From: Bacteroidales bacterium
GTDB taxonomy: Bacteria; Bacteroidota; Bacteroidia; Bacteroidales; JAADJA01
Direction of reading: 5' to 3'
DNA length: 24,103 nt
Assembly: GCA_029933495.1 (NCBI GenBank)
Contig: JAOZOC010000006.1
Span: 1 to 24,103, forward strand
In this document: positions 1-7,487 of the stretch, in pieces
Position numbering within the stretch: the first letter of the stretch is position 1
Layout of the letters: every line of letters starts with the position of its first letter
The notes under the pieces: generated by a model
Databases searched by the model: none
Seen by the model: the letters and a program-made list of their open reading frames with translations, nothing else
What the model was told of the DNA's origin: nothing
Translations under genes and position numbers: made by a program

Positions 1-448
1 CAGCTTCACTTTGAATATTTACAAAATGTTCATAGTCATCCACATCAAATGCAGCATTGTAAGTGTCCCTTACTCTCCATACCAGCACTACACCGATCAT
101 AACCGGATTCCCGATTTTGTCGTTTACCTTAATCGGTTCGCTGTCAAGGTTTCTGGCACGCAGGGTGATTTTCCTTTTCACAAAAAAGGGATTGACCCAG
201 TAAAACCCGTTTGTTTTAATTGTACCCTTATATGCACCAAAAAGAACCAAAACACTTGATTCGTTTGGATTTACAATGACAAAACCACCAATAGAAACTA
301 ACGACAGAAGAATCACTACACCTGCAACTATTTTTAGTGCAATGGAAGGAACATAAATAATAGTTAATACTGATCCTACAATAAATACAATAACCAGGAA
401 TAATGCGAAGTATCCTGATAAACCTTTAAAATCTTTTTCATTTTTCAT
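1..448 (-). CDS. SPFH/band 7 domain membrane protein, N-terminal part (cut by window edge)
   Basis: Reading the minus strand from the ATG at 446-448 gives 149 codons that run off the left edge without a stop. Two hydrophobic segments (about residues 11-33 and 36-58) are followed by the start of an SPFH/band 7 domain: NPNESSVLVLFGAYKGT, then GFYWVNPF near residue 81 and a beta-rich stretch to the edge. This order matches the bacterial stomatin/prohibitin-like family, membrane scaffold proteins linked to microdomains and protease control. The first ATG gives a short hydrophilic head before the first membrane helix, and a good promoter lies just upstream, which supports this start. The C-terminal part, where oligomerisation and any specific role would be visible, is missing, so the exact subfamily cannot be named. 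It is separate from the hydrolase gene behind it (199-bp gap). Confidence 0.85.
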   Translation of the reverse strand, partial: MKNEKDFKGLSGYFALFLVIVFIVGSVLTIIYVPSIALKIVAGVVILLSLVSIGGFVIVNPNESSVLVLFGAYKGTIKTNGFYWVNPFFVKRKITLRARNLDSEPIKVNDKIGNPVMIGVVLVWRVRDTYNAAFDVDDYEHFVNIQSEA

Positions 449-472
449 TTTTATTTGTTTTTATGTTTATAC

Positions 473-494
473 TAAAATGATATTAAAATGATAT
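473..494. repeat. 11-bp perfect tandem repeat in the SPFH gene leader
   Basis: TAAAATGATAT occurs twice head to tail (473-483 and 484-494). It lies just downstream of the minus-strand -7 element and upstream of the SPFH start codon, so it would fall at or just after the transcription start. A tandem operator or an RNA-level element are both possible; nothing in the sequence decides between them, and low-complexity AT sequence is the null explanation. Confidence 0.6.
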
Positions 495-496
495 CA

Positions 497-528
497 CAAA
501 TGTACAAAAAATGAAACGTCTTTGTCAA
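497..528 (-). promoter_or_regulatory. Bacteroidota-type promoter for the SPFH gene
   Basis: On the minus strand, TTG (526-528, within CTTGAC) is followed after 21 bases by TACATTTG (504-497). This fits the Bacteroidota housekeeping pattern TTG-N19-21-TAnnTTTG. The expected start of transcription is near 490, about 40 bases before the SPFH ATG. Confidence 0.6.
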
Positions 529-647
529 GTTTTTTTTGAATTATTTTTATGCAACCACTATAAGGATCAGATAATGTGTGATTTACAAATGCTAAAATGA
601 TTGAAGTTTGACAACAATAAATAAAGGATACTTTAAAAGTCTAACTG

Positions 648-1349
648 CTAATTCAGGATTTTAGCGATTATGTTTTGTAGTTCACCGGTTTCTTTTAAGT
701 GTCTTACAAGATCATGACCTTTATATTCATAACCTATTATATTGACATTTGGAAATACTGACATCCTCTCGCAGTGCATTGAGTCTATTCTGTTTTGAAG
801 GCTGTAATGTAATTGAAATCTCGTTTTAATATCAGACTTTGAGAGTAATTTTTTCAAATCCCAATATTTGCTGTTCACTCCTTTGGTGAAATAGACCCTC
901 AAATGATTCTTCCACCATTGATGGTCCCAAAATAATATACGTTTTAACGGTGTAATAAATGTTTTAGGCGAAAATGCTACCACTTTATCTGCATTGAGAA
1001 GAATACCAAAAAGAACTGCTGCATTGGCGCCAGCTGAATTACCGAGTATTACTACTCTTTTAATTCCAAGTTCTTTGAAGGTTTCCTTTAAGTGATCAAC
1101 AATGCCATCAATACTATTTGTAATCCCTGACAATCCTCCAAAGTAAAGATTCTGGTCAAGGTCTCTAATAAACATTTTTTTTGCATTAAGAGGAGAAAGG
1201 ATTTTGAAAAATTCAAACACAGGGATTCCCATATTGCCTTTCATTCCGCCAAAAGCGATGATAATTGTTGAGTTATCACTTGATGCATCTGTAAAAATTG
1301 CTTCTTTGCTGTTTTTTAATTCCGAAAGAAAATCAGTTTTGTCCTCCAT
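648..1349 (-). CDS. Small alpha/beta hydrolase-fold protein
   Basis: The 233-residue protein has no signal peptide and looks cytoplasmic. It has the layout of an alpha/beta hydrolase: an early strand and oxyanion-type turn IIIAFGG (29-35), a nucleophile elbow LGNSAGAN with Ser105 in G-x-S-x-G, and a late His212 in EYKGHDLVRH. An acidic residue between them (for example the Asp in RIDSMHC) could complete a triad. Substrate is unknown; esterase or acyl-transfer activity are the generic possibilities. It is the last gene of a minus-strand set, 55 bp after the fucosidase, so it may be co-transcribed and could remove acyl groups from glycans, but that is only an inference from position. The start ATG at 1347-1349 begins MEDKTDF; no better start is seen. 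Confidence 0.7.
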   Translation of the reverse strand: MEDKTDFLSELKNSKEAIFTDASSDNSTIIIAFGGMKGNMGIPVFEFFKILSPLNAKKMFIRDLDQNLYFGGLSGITNSIDGIVDHLKETFKELGIKRVVILGNSAGANAAVLFGILLNADKVVAFSPKTFITPLKRILFWDHQWWKNHLRVYFTKGVNSKYWDLKKLLSKSDIKTRFQLHYSLQNRIDSMHCERMSVFPNVNIIGYEYKGHDLVRHLKETGELQNIIAKILN

Positions 1350-1404
1350 TTATTTCATTTTCCACGGTTGTACGTGAGAAACAATATTTTGTTTTACATC
1401 AAAC

Positions 1405-2727
1405 CTATTTTTCGAATTTGCTATAAATGTCAATATCCCCGTCGAGGAGTATAGCAATAACTGTTACATCGTTATCAAGAACATTATCCGGTACATTAAT
1501 ATATAGCAATCCGGGAACAGAACTCCAGTATGCTTTCATCTTAATATTCCAGTCAAGTTTTGTACCATTACCCTCAATCCATATTCTGTTTACCTTATTC
1601 TTCAATCCTTTAACGACTATTGGACCAGTTGGTTTATAATCCATAAAAAGATATAGAATTGTTGAATCTTTCGAAAGGGTTGATGGTCCGTTAAAATATC
1701 CCGATGGAAGTCCTGCTACAGTCCCGTAAATCGCATCTTTGTGTTTTTTTGTCCACTTGCCAAGCTCATTCAAAATTTGGACCTGTTCTTCAGGGATTGT
1801 TCCGTCTGGTTTAGGCCCTATGTCTAGTAGCAGGTTTCCGCCCATTCCTATTACATCAGCAAAGATGCGGATTACCTGGTTTGGGGTTTTGTAGTCTTTG
1901 TCGTTTGGCTGGTATCCCCATGAGTCGTTCATTGTCATACAAAGTTCCCAGTATTTATCTTTTGGTTTTATAATCGGAACGCCCTGTTCCGGAGTACTAT
2001 AATCACCATAGCCGTTTATCCTTGAATTGAGAATAACCTTTGGATCACATTTTTTAATTTCCTCACTCATCTTTTTTGATTGCCACTTTTCGGCGGAATA
2101 ATCCCAGTCACCGTCAAACCAGAAAAGGTCGGGTTTGTATTTGTTACACAATTCCATTATCTGATCATGTCTGAATTTCAGGAAGTTGTCCCAACGTGCT
2201 GAGTCTTCCGTATATCTGACACTCTTTCTTGTAAAATGAGGGTAGTCGGGATGCGACCAGTCAAGTTGGGAAAAGTATAATCCGACTTTCAGGTCATTTT
2301 TTCGCAGTTCTTTAACAAAGGGAGAGAGGAGATCGCGTCCGGCAGGGGTTTTCTTCACAACATTGAGGTCTGAGTATTTTGTTTCCCACAGGGCAACCCC
2401 GTCATGATGTTTGGTTGTTATAACAGAATACTTTGCACCGCTTTCTTTAATTAATTTCACCCATTGCTTTGGATTATAGTTTTTTGCCGTGAAGCCGTCA
2501 AGCTGGTTCATATAATCATCATACGAGATATAACCGTTATAGAATGACCACGATTCGTCAATACCATTTACCGAATATATTCCCCAATGGATAAAAATTC
2601 CGAGTTTAGCATCGGCAAACCATTGCATCCGTTCGGTTTTTTCTTTCTCCGGTTCTGTGCTTTGTCCGGATACCGGTGAAGATAAGATCAGTGCTAAAAT
2701 CAGGATTATAAGACTATTGATTTTCAT
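1405..2727 (-). CDS. Secreted alpha-L-fucosidase, glycoside hydrolase family 29
   Basis: The 440-residue protein starts with a signal peptide (hydrophobic 4-18, likely cleaved near SGQ) and has no lipobox cysteine, so it is probably periplasmic or exported. Family GH29 hallmarks are clear: WFADAKLGIFIHWG (His47), TTKHHDGVALW (His107, His108), and DLFWFDGDW with Asp205 at the position of the catalytic nucleophile. GNLLLDIGPKPDG is also typical of the family. GH29 enzymes release alpha-linked L-fucose from glycans with retention. The length fits a catalytic domain plus a short beta domain (about 345-435). It lies between the iron-sulfur protein (39 bp upstream) and the hydrolase (55 bp downstream) on the same strand, suggesting one transcript. 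No susC/susD pair is visible, so this is not a normal polysaccharide utilisation locus within the window. Confidence 0.93.
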   Translation of the reverse strand: MKINSLIILILALILSSPVSGQSTEPEKEKTERMQWFADAKLGIFIHWGIYSVNGIDESWSFYNGYISYDDYMNQLDGFTAKNYNPKQWVKLIKESGAKYSVITTKHHDGVALWETKYSDLNVVKKTPAGRDLLSPFVKELRKNDLKVGLYFSQLDWSHPDYPHFTRKSVRYTEDSARWDNFLKFRHDQIMELCNKYKPDLFWFDGDWDYSAEKWQSKKMSEEIKKCDPKVILNSRINGYGDYSTPEQGVPIIKPKDKYWELCMTMNDSWGYQPNDKDYKTPNQVIRIFADVIGMGGNLLLDIGPKPDGTIPEEQVQILNELGKWTKKHKDAIYGTVAGLPSGYFNGPSTLSKDSTILYLFMDYKPTGPIVVKGLKNKVNRIWIEGNGTKLDWNIKMKAYWSSVPGLLYINVPDNVLDNDVTVIAILLDGDIDIYSKFEK

Positions 2728-2766
2728 TTGTTTGTTGTTTTGTATTTTATTATTATTTCAAAAACC

Positions 2767-4134
2767 CTACTTATTCTTCTCCCACTTCACATCCATCCAC
2801 TCCGGCACCTTCGCTGCTGCCGGTTTTCTGTCGTAAATTGCATCATCAAGTTTCAGGGCAACTGTCCTGAACAATGATGAGTTTTTAATTCCTTTCCTGA
2901 CAATATTGTGCAATAAATTATCAGGATGGGAGAAAGGGCAAACGCTGACACATCTTCCGCAATCTGTTCCGAGTGTACACCAAAGTGTAAAACAGGCCTC
3001 CTGGTTGATTTGCCACCTTTTTATTCCATCAACATCTTTCATGTTATCAAACGAAATGGCTTTGCTCGGGCAGACATCCGCACATTTTTTACATTTTATA
3101 CAAAAGTCAATTACTGTGTAATCGTGTAAAGGGTTGTCGGTTGTCAGCGGAATGTTTGTGGTTACAACAGCAATCCTGACCCTCGGGCCAAGTTTTGGTG
3201 TCATCAGTAATCCCATCCTCCCTATCTCACCAAGTCCGGCATCACGGGCTACCAAAGGACACACAACTTCGTAATTACCATCAATATGTGCCCTTGCCTC
3301 ATAGCCAAGAGTGCGGATAAACATAGCTAACTGAATCGCAATTTTTCCAGCCTCCATATATTGTTGCCCCGATTCCATAACAACCGGACCGGCAGGTGCT
3401 GTAGCCAGCATATCTTTATCCATTTCAACGGTGAAAGCTATTGCATATTTGTGTCTTTTTATGAATTTTTTTCCATATCTTTCTGCTCTGCCACCCACAG
3501 AATAAATATGATAATTTTGCAATTCTGTAATTCCGCAATCAACCGCACCCAGTTTTTTTGTCCACTTTTTTATATATGTAGAAATTTCTTCTGCGCCAGC
3601 TTCAATTTTGATATCTGATACTTTACCATCAACTTCATTTTTAAGAGCTTTTATTGTGTCGAAACTGGCATCAGCCGAGGCAAACTGAAAAGGGTGATAT
3701 TGAGTGGCGTTCCTACCTGTTAATCCCGGTTTTTCCCTCCATTTGTCATCAATAGCTTTCTTGTCAGGATTTCTTTTGTAATAGTCGTTAAATTCTTTAG
3801 TGTCTGGTATTAATTCATTCCTTGAAAACATTGTGTCGCGTTCATCAATCCGTTTGACTGGGAGTGTTTGCCTGTAACTCCGGATTCGTCCAAACGGTAT
3901 GATGAAAACAATTATTAATAAAAAGAGAGCTGATAATATTGCCACTTCTGTTTCAAACTTAAAACTGAAACCCAGAAAAGTTAAAATAAGAAATGGCAGA
4001 GGTAGAAGAATTGATGCAATGAAAAATCTCCGTGCTGCCTTAAGCTCGGTTTCCTTTACACTGACAATTGCCGAATAAACCAATGCAAGAAAAACAAAAA
4101 ATGCAACTATCAGAAACGGGGTATTTATTTCCAT
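2767..4134 (-). CDS. Membrane-anchored reductive-dehalogenase-like 4Fe-4S protein
   Basis: With the ATG at 4132-4134 the product has 455 residues. Three hydrophobic segments (about 4-24, 37-57, 63-80) anchor a large soluble domain. The C-terminal part carries the RdhA-type signature: CIKCKKCADVCP (Cys345, 348, 351, 355), then W-Q-I-N-Q-E-A-C and GTDCGRCVSVCPFS (Cys392, 395, 399, with Cys381 or Cys386 as fourth ligand). PLVARDAGLGEIGRMGLL upstream is also typical of the cobalamin-binding RdhA/QueG relatives. Such proteins use a corrinoid and two 4Fe-4S clusters; classical members reduce organohalides. No Tat signal and no rdhB-like gene are present, so it is probably a non-classical, membrane-fused branch whose substrate cannot be predicted. 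A longer reading from 4269 exists but would overlap the regulator gene by 68 bases, so I prefer 4134, 67 bases after the regulator stop. Confidence 0.8.
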   Translation of the reverse strand: MEINTPFLIVAFFVFLALVYSAIVSVKETELKAARRFFIASILLPLPFLILTFLGFSFKFETEVAILSALFLLIIVFIIPFGRIRSYRQTLPVKRIDERDTMFSRNELIPDTKEFNDYYKRNPDKKAIDDKWREKPGLTGRNATQYHPFQFASADASFDTIKALKNEVDGKVSDIKIEAGAEEISTYIKKWTKKLGAVDCGITELQNYHIYSVGGRAERYGKKFIKRHKYAIAFTVEMDKDMLATAPAGPVVMESGQQYMEAGKIAIQLAMFIRTLGYEARAHIDGNYEVVCPLVARDAGLGEIGRMGLLMTPKLGPRVRIAVVTTNIPLTTDNPLHDYTVIDFCIKCKKCADVCPSKAISFDNMKDVDGIKRWQINQEACFTLWCTLGTDCGRCVSVCPFSHPDNLLHNIVRKGIKNSSLFRTVALKLDDAIYDRKPAAAKVPEWMDVKWEKNK

Positions 4135-4201
4135 TGCGAAACATTGTATTAATGAGTTTGCTAAAGTAGGAAATATTTTGTCTAGTTTGTGGTATGGTTT
4201 T

Positions 4202-5386
4202 TTAATGCTGGAAAAATTCATCACGGTATTCGGATGGGGTTTTTCCGGTAATTGTTTTGAAACAGGCATTAAAAGATGATTTTGATCTGAATCCAGCTTT
4301 ATTTGATATTACTTCAATTTTAAGATTCGCATATTCTTTTCTTCTTAACATTTCTTTTGCTTCCATTACCCTGTATTCATTAATAAGACCATGAAAGTTT
4401 GTATTCATTGAATTATTAATAATATTTGATAATTCCCGTATACTTGTCCCCAATTCTTTTGCAAGGTCAGATGTAGTTAAATTCTTATTCATATAAGTCT
4501 TTTTCGTAGCAAGAAATTCTCTGAGATTCTTAATAAACTCAACTTGATTGTCATTAATGTCTGAATTGCCATTCTGTTGGTTTTTTTTTCTGGAGAATTT
4601 TTTGTTATTGCTATGGGTAATTTGTATTTTGCTAACCTGATTATACAGACTGTCTTGTTTCATACCTAAATATCCAATAATCCCCCCAGATAAAAGCATT
4701 AAGAGGTTATAAAAAGCGATAGTCAGAATTGTTTTTTCAGATATGAAAAAGAATATAATATTGCTAATGATAAAAATGAGAACTCCGATTAAGATCAATA
4801 GTGCCCATTGAATATTAAAATAAGATAAAATTTGTGGATTGCTACTTATATTAGTTTTGGTTACTTTCATCACAATAAGATATTTTCTGATCAGAAAAAA
4901 AATCTGAACAGGTAAAAGAATACCAAATCCTACTATTTGAACTTGTTGCAGTAATCGGGAAAAGGGATTGTTAAATGCAGATAACTTACTTAAATATATT
5001 TCAAGTCTCGGTTCCGGAACAGAAGAAAATACAATAATATTAATAAAAAGAATACTCGCAGATGGAAGGAAAAGAATAATTAATTTTCTGATATTTAATG
5101 GGTTATTTATCCCGGCCAGAGAGTTTAAATATAAATAGTATACAGGAATGATTAACAAAAACAGAGGTAAATGGACAATGAAACAATATCTGTAAATTAT
5201 TAGATAACCAAGATAATAGGATGTGCTGCAAGCAAGGAAAAACGTCAGAATAGTCAGTAGAATACCTATAAAAAATTTCTGTCTATTCTTTTTTGGATTA
5301 AAGTATGAAAGCAATATTGTAAAAAATATCAATTGGTAAACGGGAAGAAGAAATAACGAAACATTTATATCTGCATCAGATATCAT
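4202..5386 (-). CDS. Membrane-embedded AraC-family transcriptional regulator
   Basis: The 394-residue protein has about seven or eight hydrophobic helices in its first 240 residues, then a charged linker (KKFSRKKNQQNG) and a C-terminal AraC-type double helix-turn-helix (about 295-394). The second half is clear: YRVMEAKEMLRR, VISNKAGFRSKSSFNACFK and GKTPSEYR. AraC proteins of this layout are common in Bacteroidota and presumably sense an envelope or membrane signal directly; the ligand is unknown. It is the first gene of the minus-strand set, with its own matching promoter 29 bases upstream, and ends 67 bases before the iron-sulfur protein. The simplest inference is that it controls its own operon and possibly the divergent exosortase locus. 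Confidence 0.88.
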   Translation of the reverse strand: MISDADINVSLFLLPVYQLIFFTILLSYFNPKKNRQKFFIGILLTILTFFLACSTSYYLGYLIIYRYCFIVHLPLFLLIIPVYYLYLNSLAGINNPLNIRKLIILFLPSASILFINIIVFSSVPEPRLEIYLSKLSAFNNPFSRLLQQVQIVGFGILLPVQIFFLIRKYLIVMKVTKTNISSNPQILSYFNIQWALLILIGVLIFIISNIIFFFISEKTILTIAFYNLLMLLSGGIIGYLGMKQDSLYNQVSKIQITHSNNKKFSRKKNQQNGNSDINDNQVEFIKNLREFLATKKTYMNKNLTTSDLAKELGTSIRELSNIINNSMNTNFHGLINEYRVMEAKEMLRRKEYANLKIEVISNKAGFRSKSSFNACFKTITGKTPSEYRDEFFQH

Positions 5387-5414
5387 ATTGGTTGTTTTGA
5401 TGGTTTGATAGATG

Positions 5415-5445
5415 CAAACTTACAATTTTTATTGTAATAAACAAA
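5415..5445 (-). promoter_or_regulatory. Bacteroidota-type promoter for the AraC-family gene/operon
   Basis: Minus strand: TTTG (5445-5442), 19 bases, then TAAGTTTG (5422-5415). Spacing and both boxes fit the Bacteroidota consensus closely. It faces away from the plus-strand promoter at 5604-5634, so the 293-base gap 5387-5679 is a divergent control region; nothing else coding is seen in it. Confidence 0.65.
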
Positions 5446-5603
5446 TAAAGTTAGTTTTAATTTCTTAAATTGCCTACTGTTTTGTTCAAGTTTTTGCTTT
5501 ATAACCATTTTCCGGACAACAGGATTTAAACATGTATCATTTTGATAATTAGCTGTGTATATGTACGAAATTTCACAAATTATTTTTTTTGCACAATAAA
5601 ACC

Positions 5604-5634
5604 TTGATTTAAAATATGTTATGAATTAGTTTTG
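5604..5634 (+). promoter_or_regulatory. Bacteroidota-type promoter for the first exosortase substrate
   Basis: TTG (5604-5606), 20 bases, TAGTTTTG (5627-5634). Predicted transcription start is near 5640, leaving a leader of about 40 bases ending in the AT-rich sequence ATATTATTATG that includes the start codon. Confidence 0.6.
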
Positions 5635-5679
5635 GTGCAAATCGCTATAACATATTATTAACCTTAAAATTATATTATT

Positions 5680-6594
5680 ATGAAAAAAGTAGTTTTATTA
5701 TTTTTAGTAATTGGGTTATCAACCTCGTTAAACCTAAATGCTCAAAATCATGTTGGGGTTCAAATTGACAAAACAAACTTAACACCCCTTATTCTTGGAG
5801 TCAGCCCCATTGACGGTGTGACTGTAACCCCTAATATAATGGCAGAAAAAATCATTGGTACGGGAGTAACTTATACTAACGTTTCTTATACCGGGGCAAA
5901 TCTGGCCTCAGGAGTATTTATTGGAGGAAATTCAGCAGGAATAGCTGTTGATACCGGGATTATCCTAAGTTGTGGGTTAGCAACGAATGCCATAGGCCCA
6001 AATCAGGTTCCTAATATCTCTCAAAATAACAGTTTGCCTGGTGATGTTGATTTAGATGCTTTAATACCACAATCAACATATGATGCTTCTGTACTTGAAT
6101 TTGACTTTATACCTACGGATCCTAATCTGGAAATACGCTTTGTTTTTGGCTCCGAAGAATATAATGAGTTTATTGGGTCTTTCAATGATGTCTTTGCATT
6201 CTTTTTGGATGGAACAAATATAGCACTTGTACCGGGAACATCCATTCCGGTTTCGGTTGATGATGTAAATAATGGTTGGGCCCCTGCCGGGGCAATGGGA
6301 ACAGGTCCTTGCACAAATTGCTCTTATTATGTTGATAATGCAACAGGTTTGAACAATACAGAGATGGATGGGTATACAACAATGATTATAGGTTCTGCTT
6401 CAGTAACCCCAGGACAAACTCATCATATTAAACTTGCTATTGCCGATGCAGGTGACCATGTACTGGATAGCTGGGTGTTTATTGAAGGAAAAAGTTTTGG
6501 TGCTCCACAACCAGTTCCAATCTCCAACTGGGCAATTATTATTGCTGTGCTATTGATAGGAACCGCAGTATGGTTTAGAAAATTTAGTGCATAA
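5680..6594 (+). CDS. Choice-of-anchor L domain protein with exosortase-type C-terminal signal (substrate 1)
   Basis: This 304-residue secreted protein has a signal peptide (MKKVVLLFLVIGLSTSLNLNAQ). Residues about 45-270 form a choice-of-anchor L domain, recognised by GVTYTNVSYTGA, GIILSCGLA, FDFIPTDPNLEIRFVFGSEE and YNEFIGSFNDVFAFFLDG. This domain is found in bacterial surface proteins fused to various anchoring tails, and its biochemical role is unknown. The last 26 residues (279-304) are such a tail: VPISNWAIIIAVLLIG, a hydrophobic helix and the basic end RKF. The pattern resembles PEP-CTERM/IPTL-CTERM sorting signals cut by exosortases. Two other proteins here share it, and an exosortase lies 4.4 kb downstream. 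The gene ends at a terminator-like hairpin. Substrate status is inferred from the tail and position. Confidence 0.88.
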   Translation: MKKVVLLFLVIGLSTSLNLNAQNHVGVQIDKTNLTPLILGVSPIDGVTVTPNIMAEKIIGTGVTYTNVSYTGANLASGVFIGGNSAGIAVDTGIILSCGLATNAIGPNQVPNISQNNSLPGDVDLDALIPQSTYDASVLEFDFIPTDPNLEIRFVFGSEEYNEFIGSFNDVFAFFLDGTNIALVPGTSIPVSVDDVNNGWAPAGAMGTGPCTNCSYYVDNATGLNNTEMDGYTTMIIGSASVTPGQTHHIKLAIADAGDHVLDSWVFIEGKSFGAPQPVPISNWAIIIAVLLIGTAVWFRKFSA

Positions 6595-6612
6595 TAATAT
6601 CGAGGTGTGAAT

Positions 6613-6653
6613 AGGAAAATGAGGTTTTTTAAACTCCATTTTCCTGTTTTTTA
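6613..6653 (+). terminator. Rho-independent terminator-like hairpin after substrate 1
   Basis: AGGAAAATG (6613-6621) pairs with CATTTTCCT (6637-6645) and is followed by GTTTTTTAA. It sits 19 bases after the substrate 1 stop codon. The rest of the gap to 6830 is AT-rich; it holds a short inverted repeat (ATATTTG/CAAATAT, about 6692-6707) and no clear consensus promoter. Confidence 0.65.
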
Positions 6654-6830
6654 ATATGTTCCATAAATGCACTGATTCCAATTATAGGATATTTGTCCAA
6701 ATATGAGACATTATTATTAGAAATTAATCTTGTAAAGATATGAAATATAATTTGATATATAAGAGGCATAATTTTTGTGAGCAATACATAAATCAATGCT
6801 ATTTTGTTAATCTTACTAATAACCTCTCGT

Positions 6831-7331
6831 ATGAATAGATTTTTTATTTTTTTATTATTGATTCCTTTTTTTGGATACTCCCAAAATGAAAGCCTAAAGA
6901 ATGACGAGGTTGATTTAAATAAATACAAAAACAAAGAGGTTATACTTATCTGGTATGCTAATAATGTATCAAATCAGGGAGGTTGTTCATCAAAAGCCAT
7001 AATAATTACTTCCACAGGGGTTGTTATTGATACGTGCTATAGTATGAGGGATAAGGAGGTTAGCAGTGATATTACTCAAACGCTGGATGAAAATGATTTT
7101 TATACCGACTTACTGGTGTTAACAAAGAAAGATGTAAGGAAAATACAGACAGATCTGGAGCAGTTTAAAGATGAAAGCTGTGAAGAGTATTCAAGGCCTG
7201 TTATATTAATTATTTCTGATAAGAAAGGCTCTGAAACTTATGGGCTGAAGAATTTTAAAAAGTGTTATCCGGAGAAATCGGAAGACTTTATGAAACAAAT
7301 AACGAATCTAATAAATTCAATATACATTTAA
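6831..7331 (+). CDS. Small secreted four-cysteine protein A (paralogue of 8816-9313)
   Basis: I do not recognise a named family. The 166-residue product begins with a signal peptide (MNRFFIFLLLIPFFGYSQ), and the mature part has Cys at 52, 69, 117 and 145. It aligns without gaps to the protein at 8816-9313 with about 47% identity by hand count, and all four Cys fall on the same positions. Shared blocks include VxIDTCY (64-70), the FKD...C region (112-117), YGLK and CYPxKS (145-150). The conserved Cys suggest two disulfides in a small periplasmic or surface protein. It has no sorting tail itself. An in-frame ATG at 6804 is possible, but 6831 puts the signal peptide at the N terminus exactly as in the paralogue. 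Position behind substrate 1 suggests a partner role for that substrate; this is inference only. Confidence 0.75.
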   Translation: MNRFFIFLLLIPFFGYSQNESLKNDEVDLNKYKNKEVILIWYANNVSNQGGCSSKAIIITSTGVVIDTCYSMRDKEVSSDITQTLDENDFYTDLLVLTKKDVRKIQTDLEQFKDESCEEYSRPVILIISDKKGSETYGLKNFKKCYPEKSEDFMKQITNLINSIYI

Positions 7332-7405
7332 TAAACCTAATTATTAATCAACCATATATGCCTATGAAGCAAATACATTGACAGTTCAAGTTCATTTATT
7401 TACAT

Positions 7406-7472
7406 ATATTTTTTGACTAAGCTTTTGTTTATTACATATTAAGGTTTTGTAATTAAATAAAGTCAGTTTAAT
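7406..7472 (+). promoter_or_regulatory. Conserved upstream element of substrate 2 (copy 1)
   Basis: This AT-rich leader matches the one before substrate 3 (9393-9454). Shared in order are ATATTTT, GACTAAGC (7415-7422), TATTAAGGTTT (7437-7447) and TAAATAAAGTCAGTTTAA (from 7454). GACTAAGC and TATTAAGG begin exactly 22 bases apart in both copies, while the third block shifts by three bases. The spacing suits a two-part promoter or activator site, but the boxes do not fit the usual TAnnTTTG pattern well, so an alternative sigma factor or a regulator site is possible. Confidence 0.6.
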
Positions 7473-7487
7473 CAAAAATATATTATT

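Noticed and set aside
11..259. Plus-strand open frame at the left edge
   Set aside because: It lies antisense to the SPFH/band 7 reading frame, which has clear domain motifs; the plus frame has no recognisable protein features.
4135..4269. N-terminal extension of the iron-sulfur protein from the ATG at 4269
   Set aside because: It would overlap the end of the regulator gene by 68 bases, and the added 45 residues show no family feature; the start at 4134 puts a membrane helix at the N terminus.
6804..6830. Upstream start for small protein A
   Set aside because: It would add nine residues ahead of the signal peptide; the paralogue begins directly with its signal peptide and the two align without gaps from 6831.
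6629..6934. Minus-strand open frame of 101 codons
   Set aside because: It overlaps the signal peptide region of the small four-Cys protein and the terminator of substrate 1, and its sequence has no recognisable domain.
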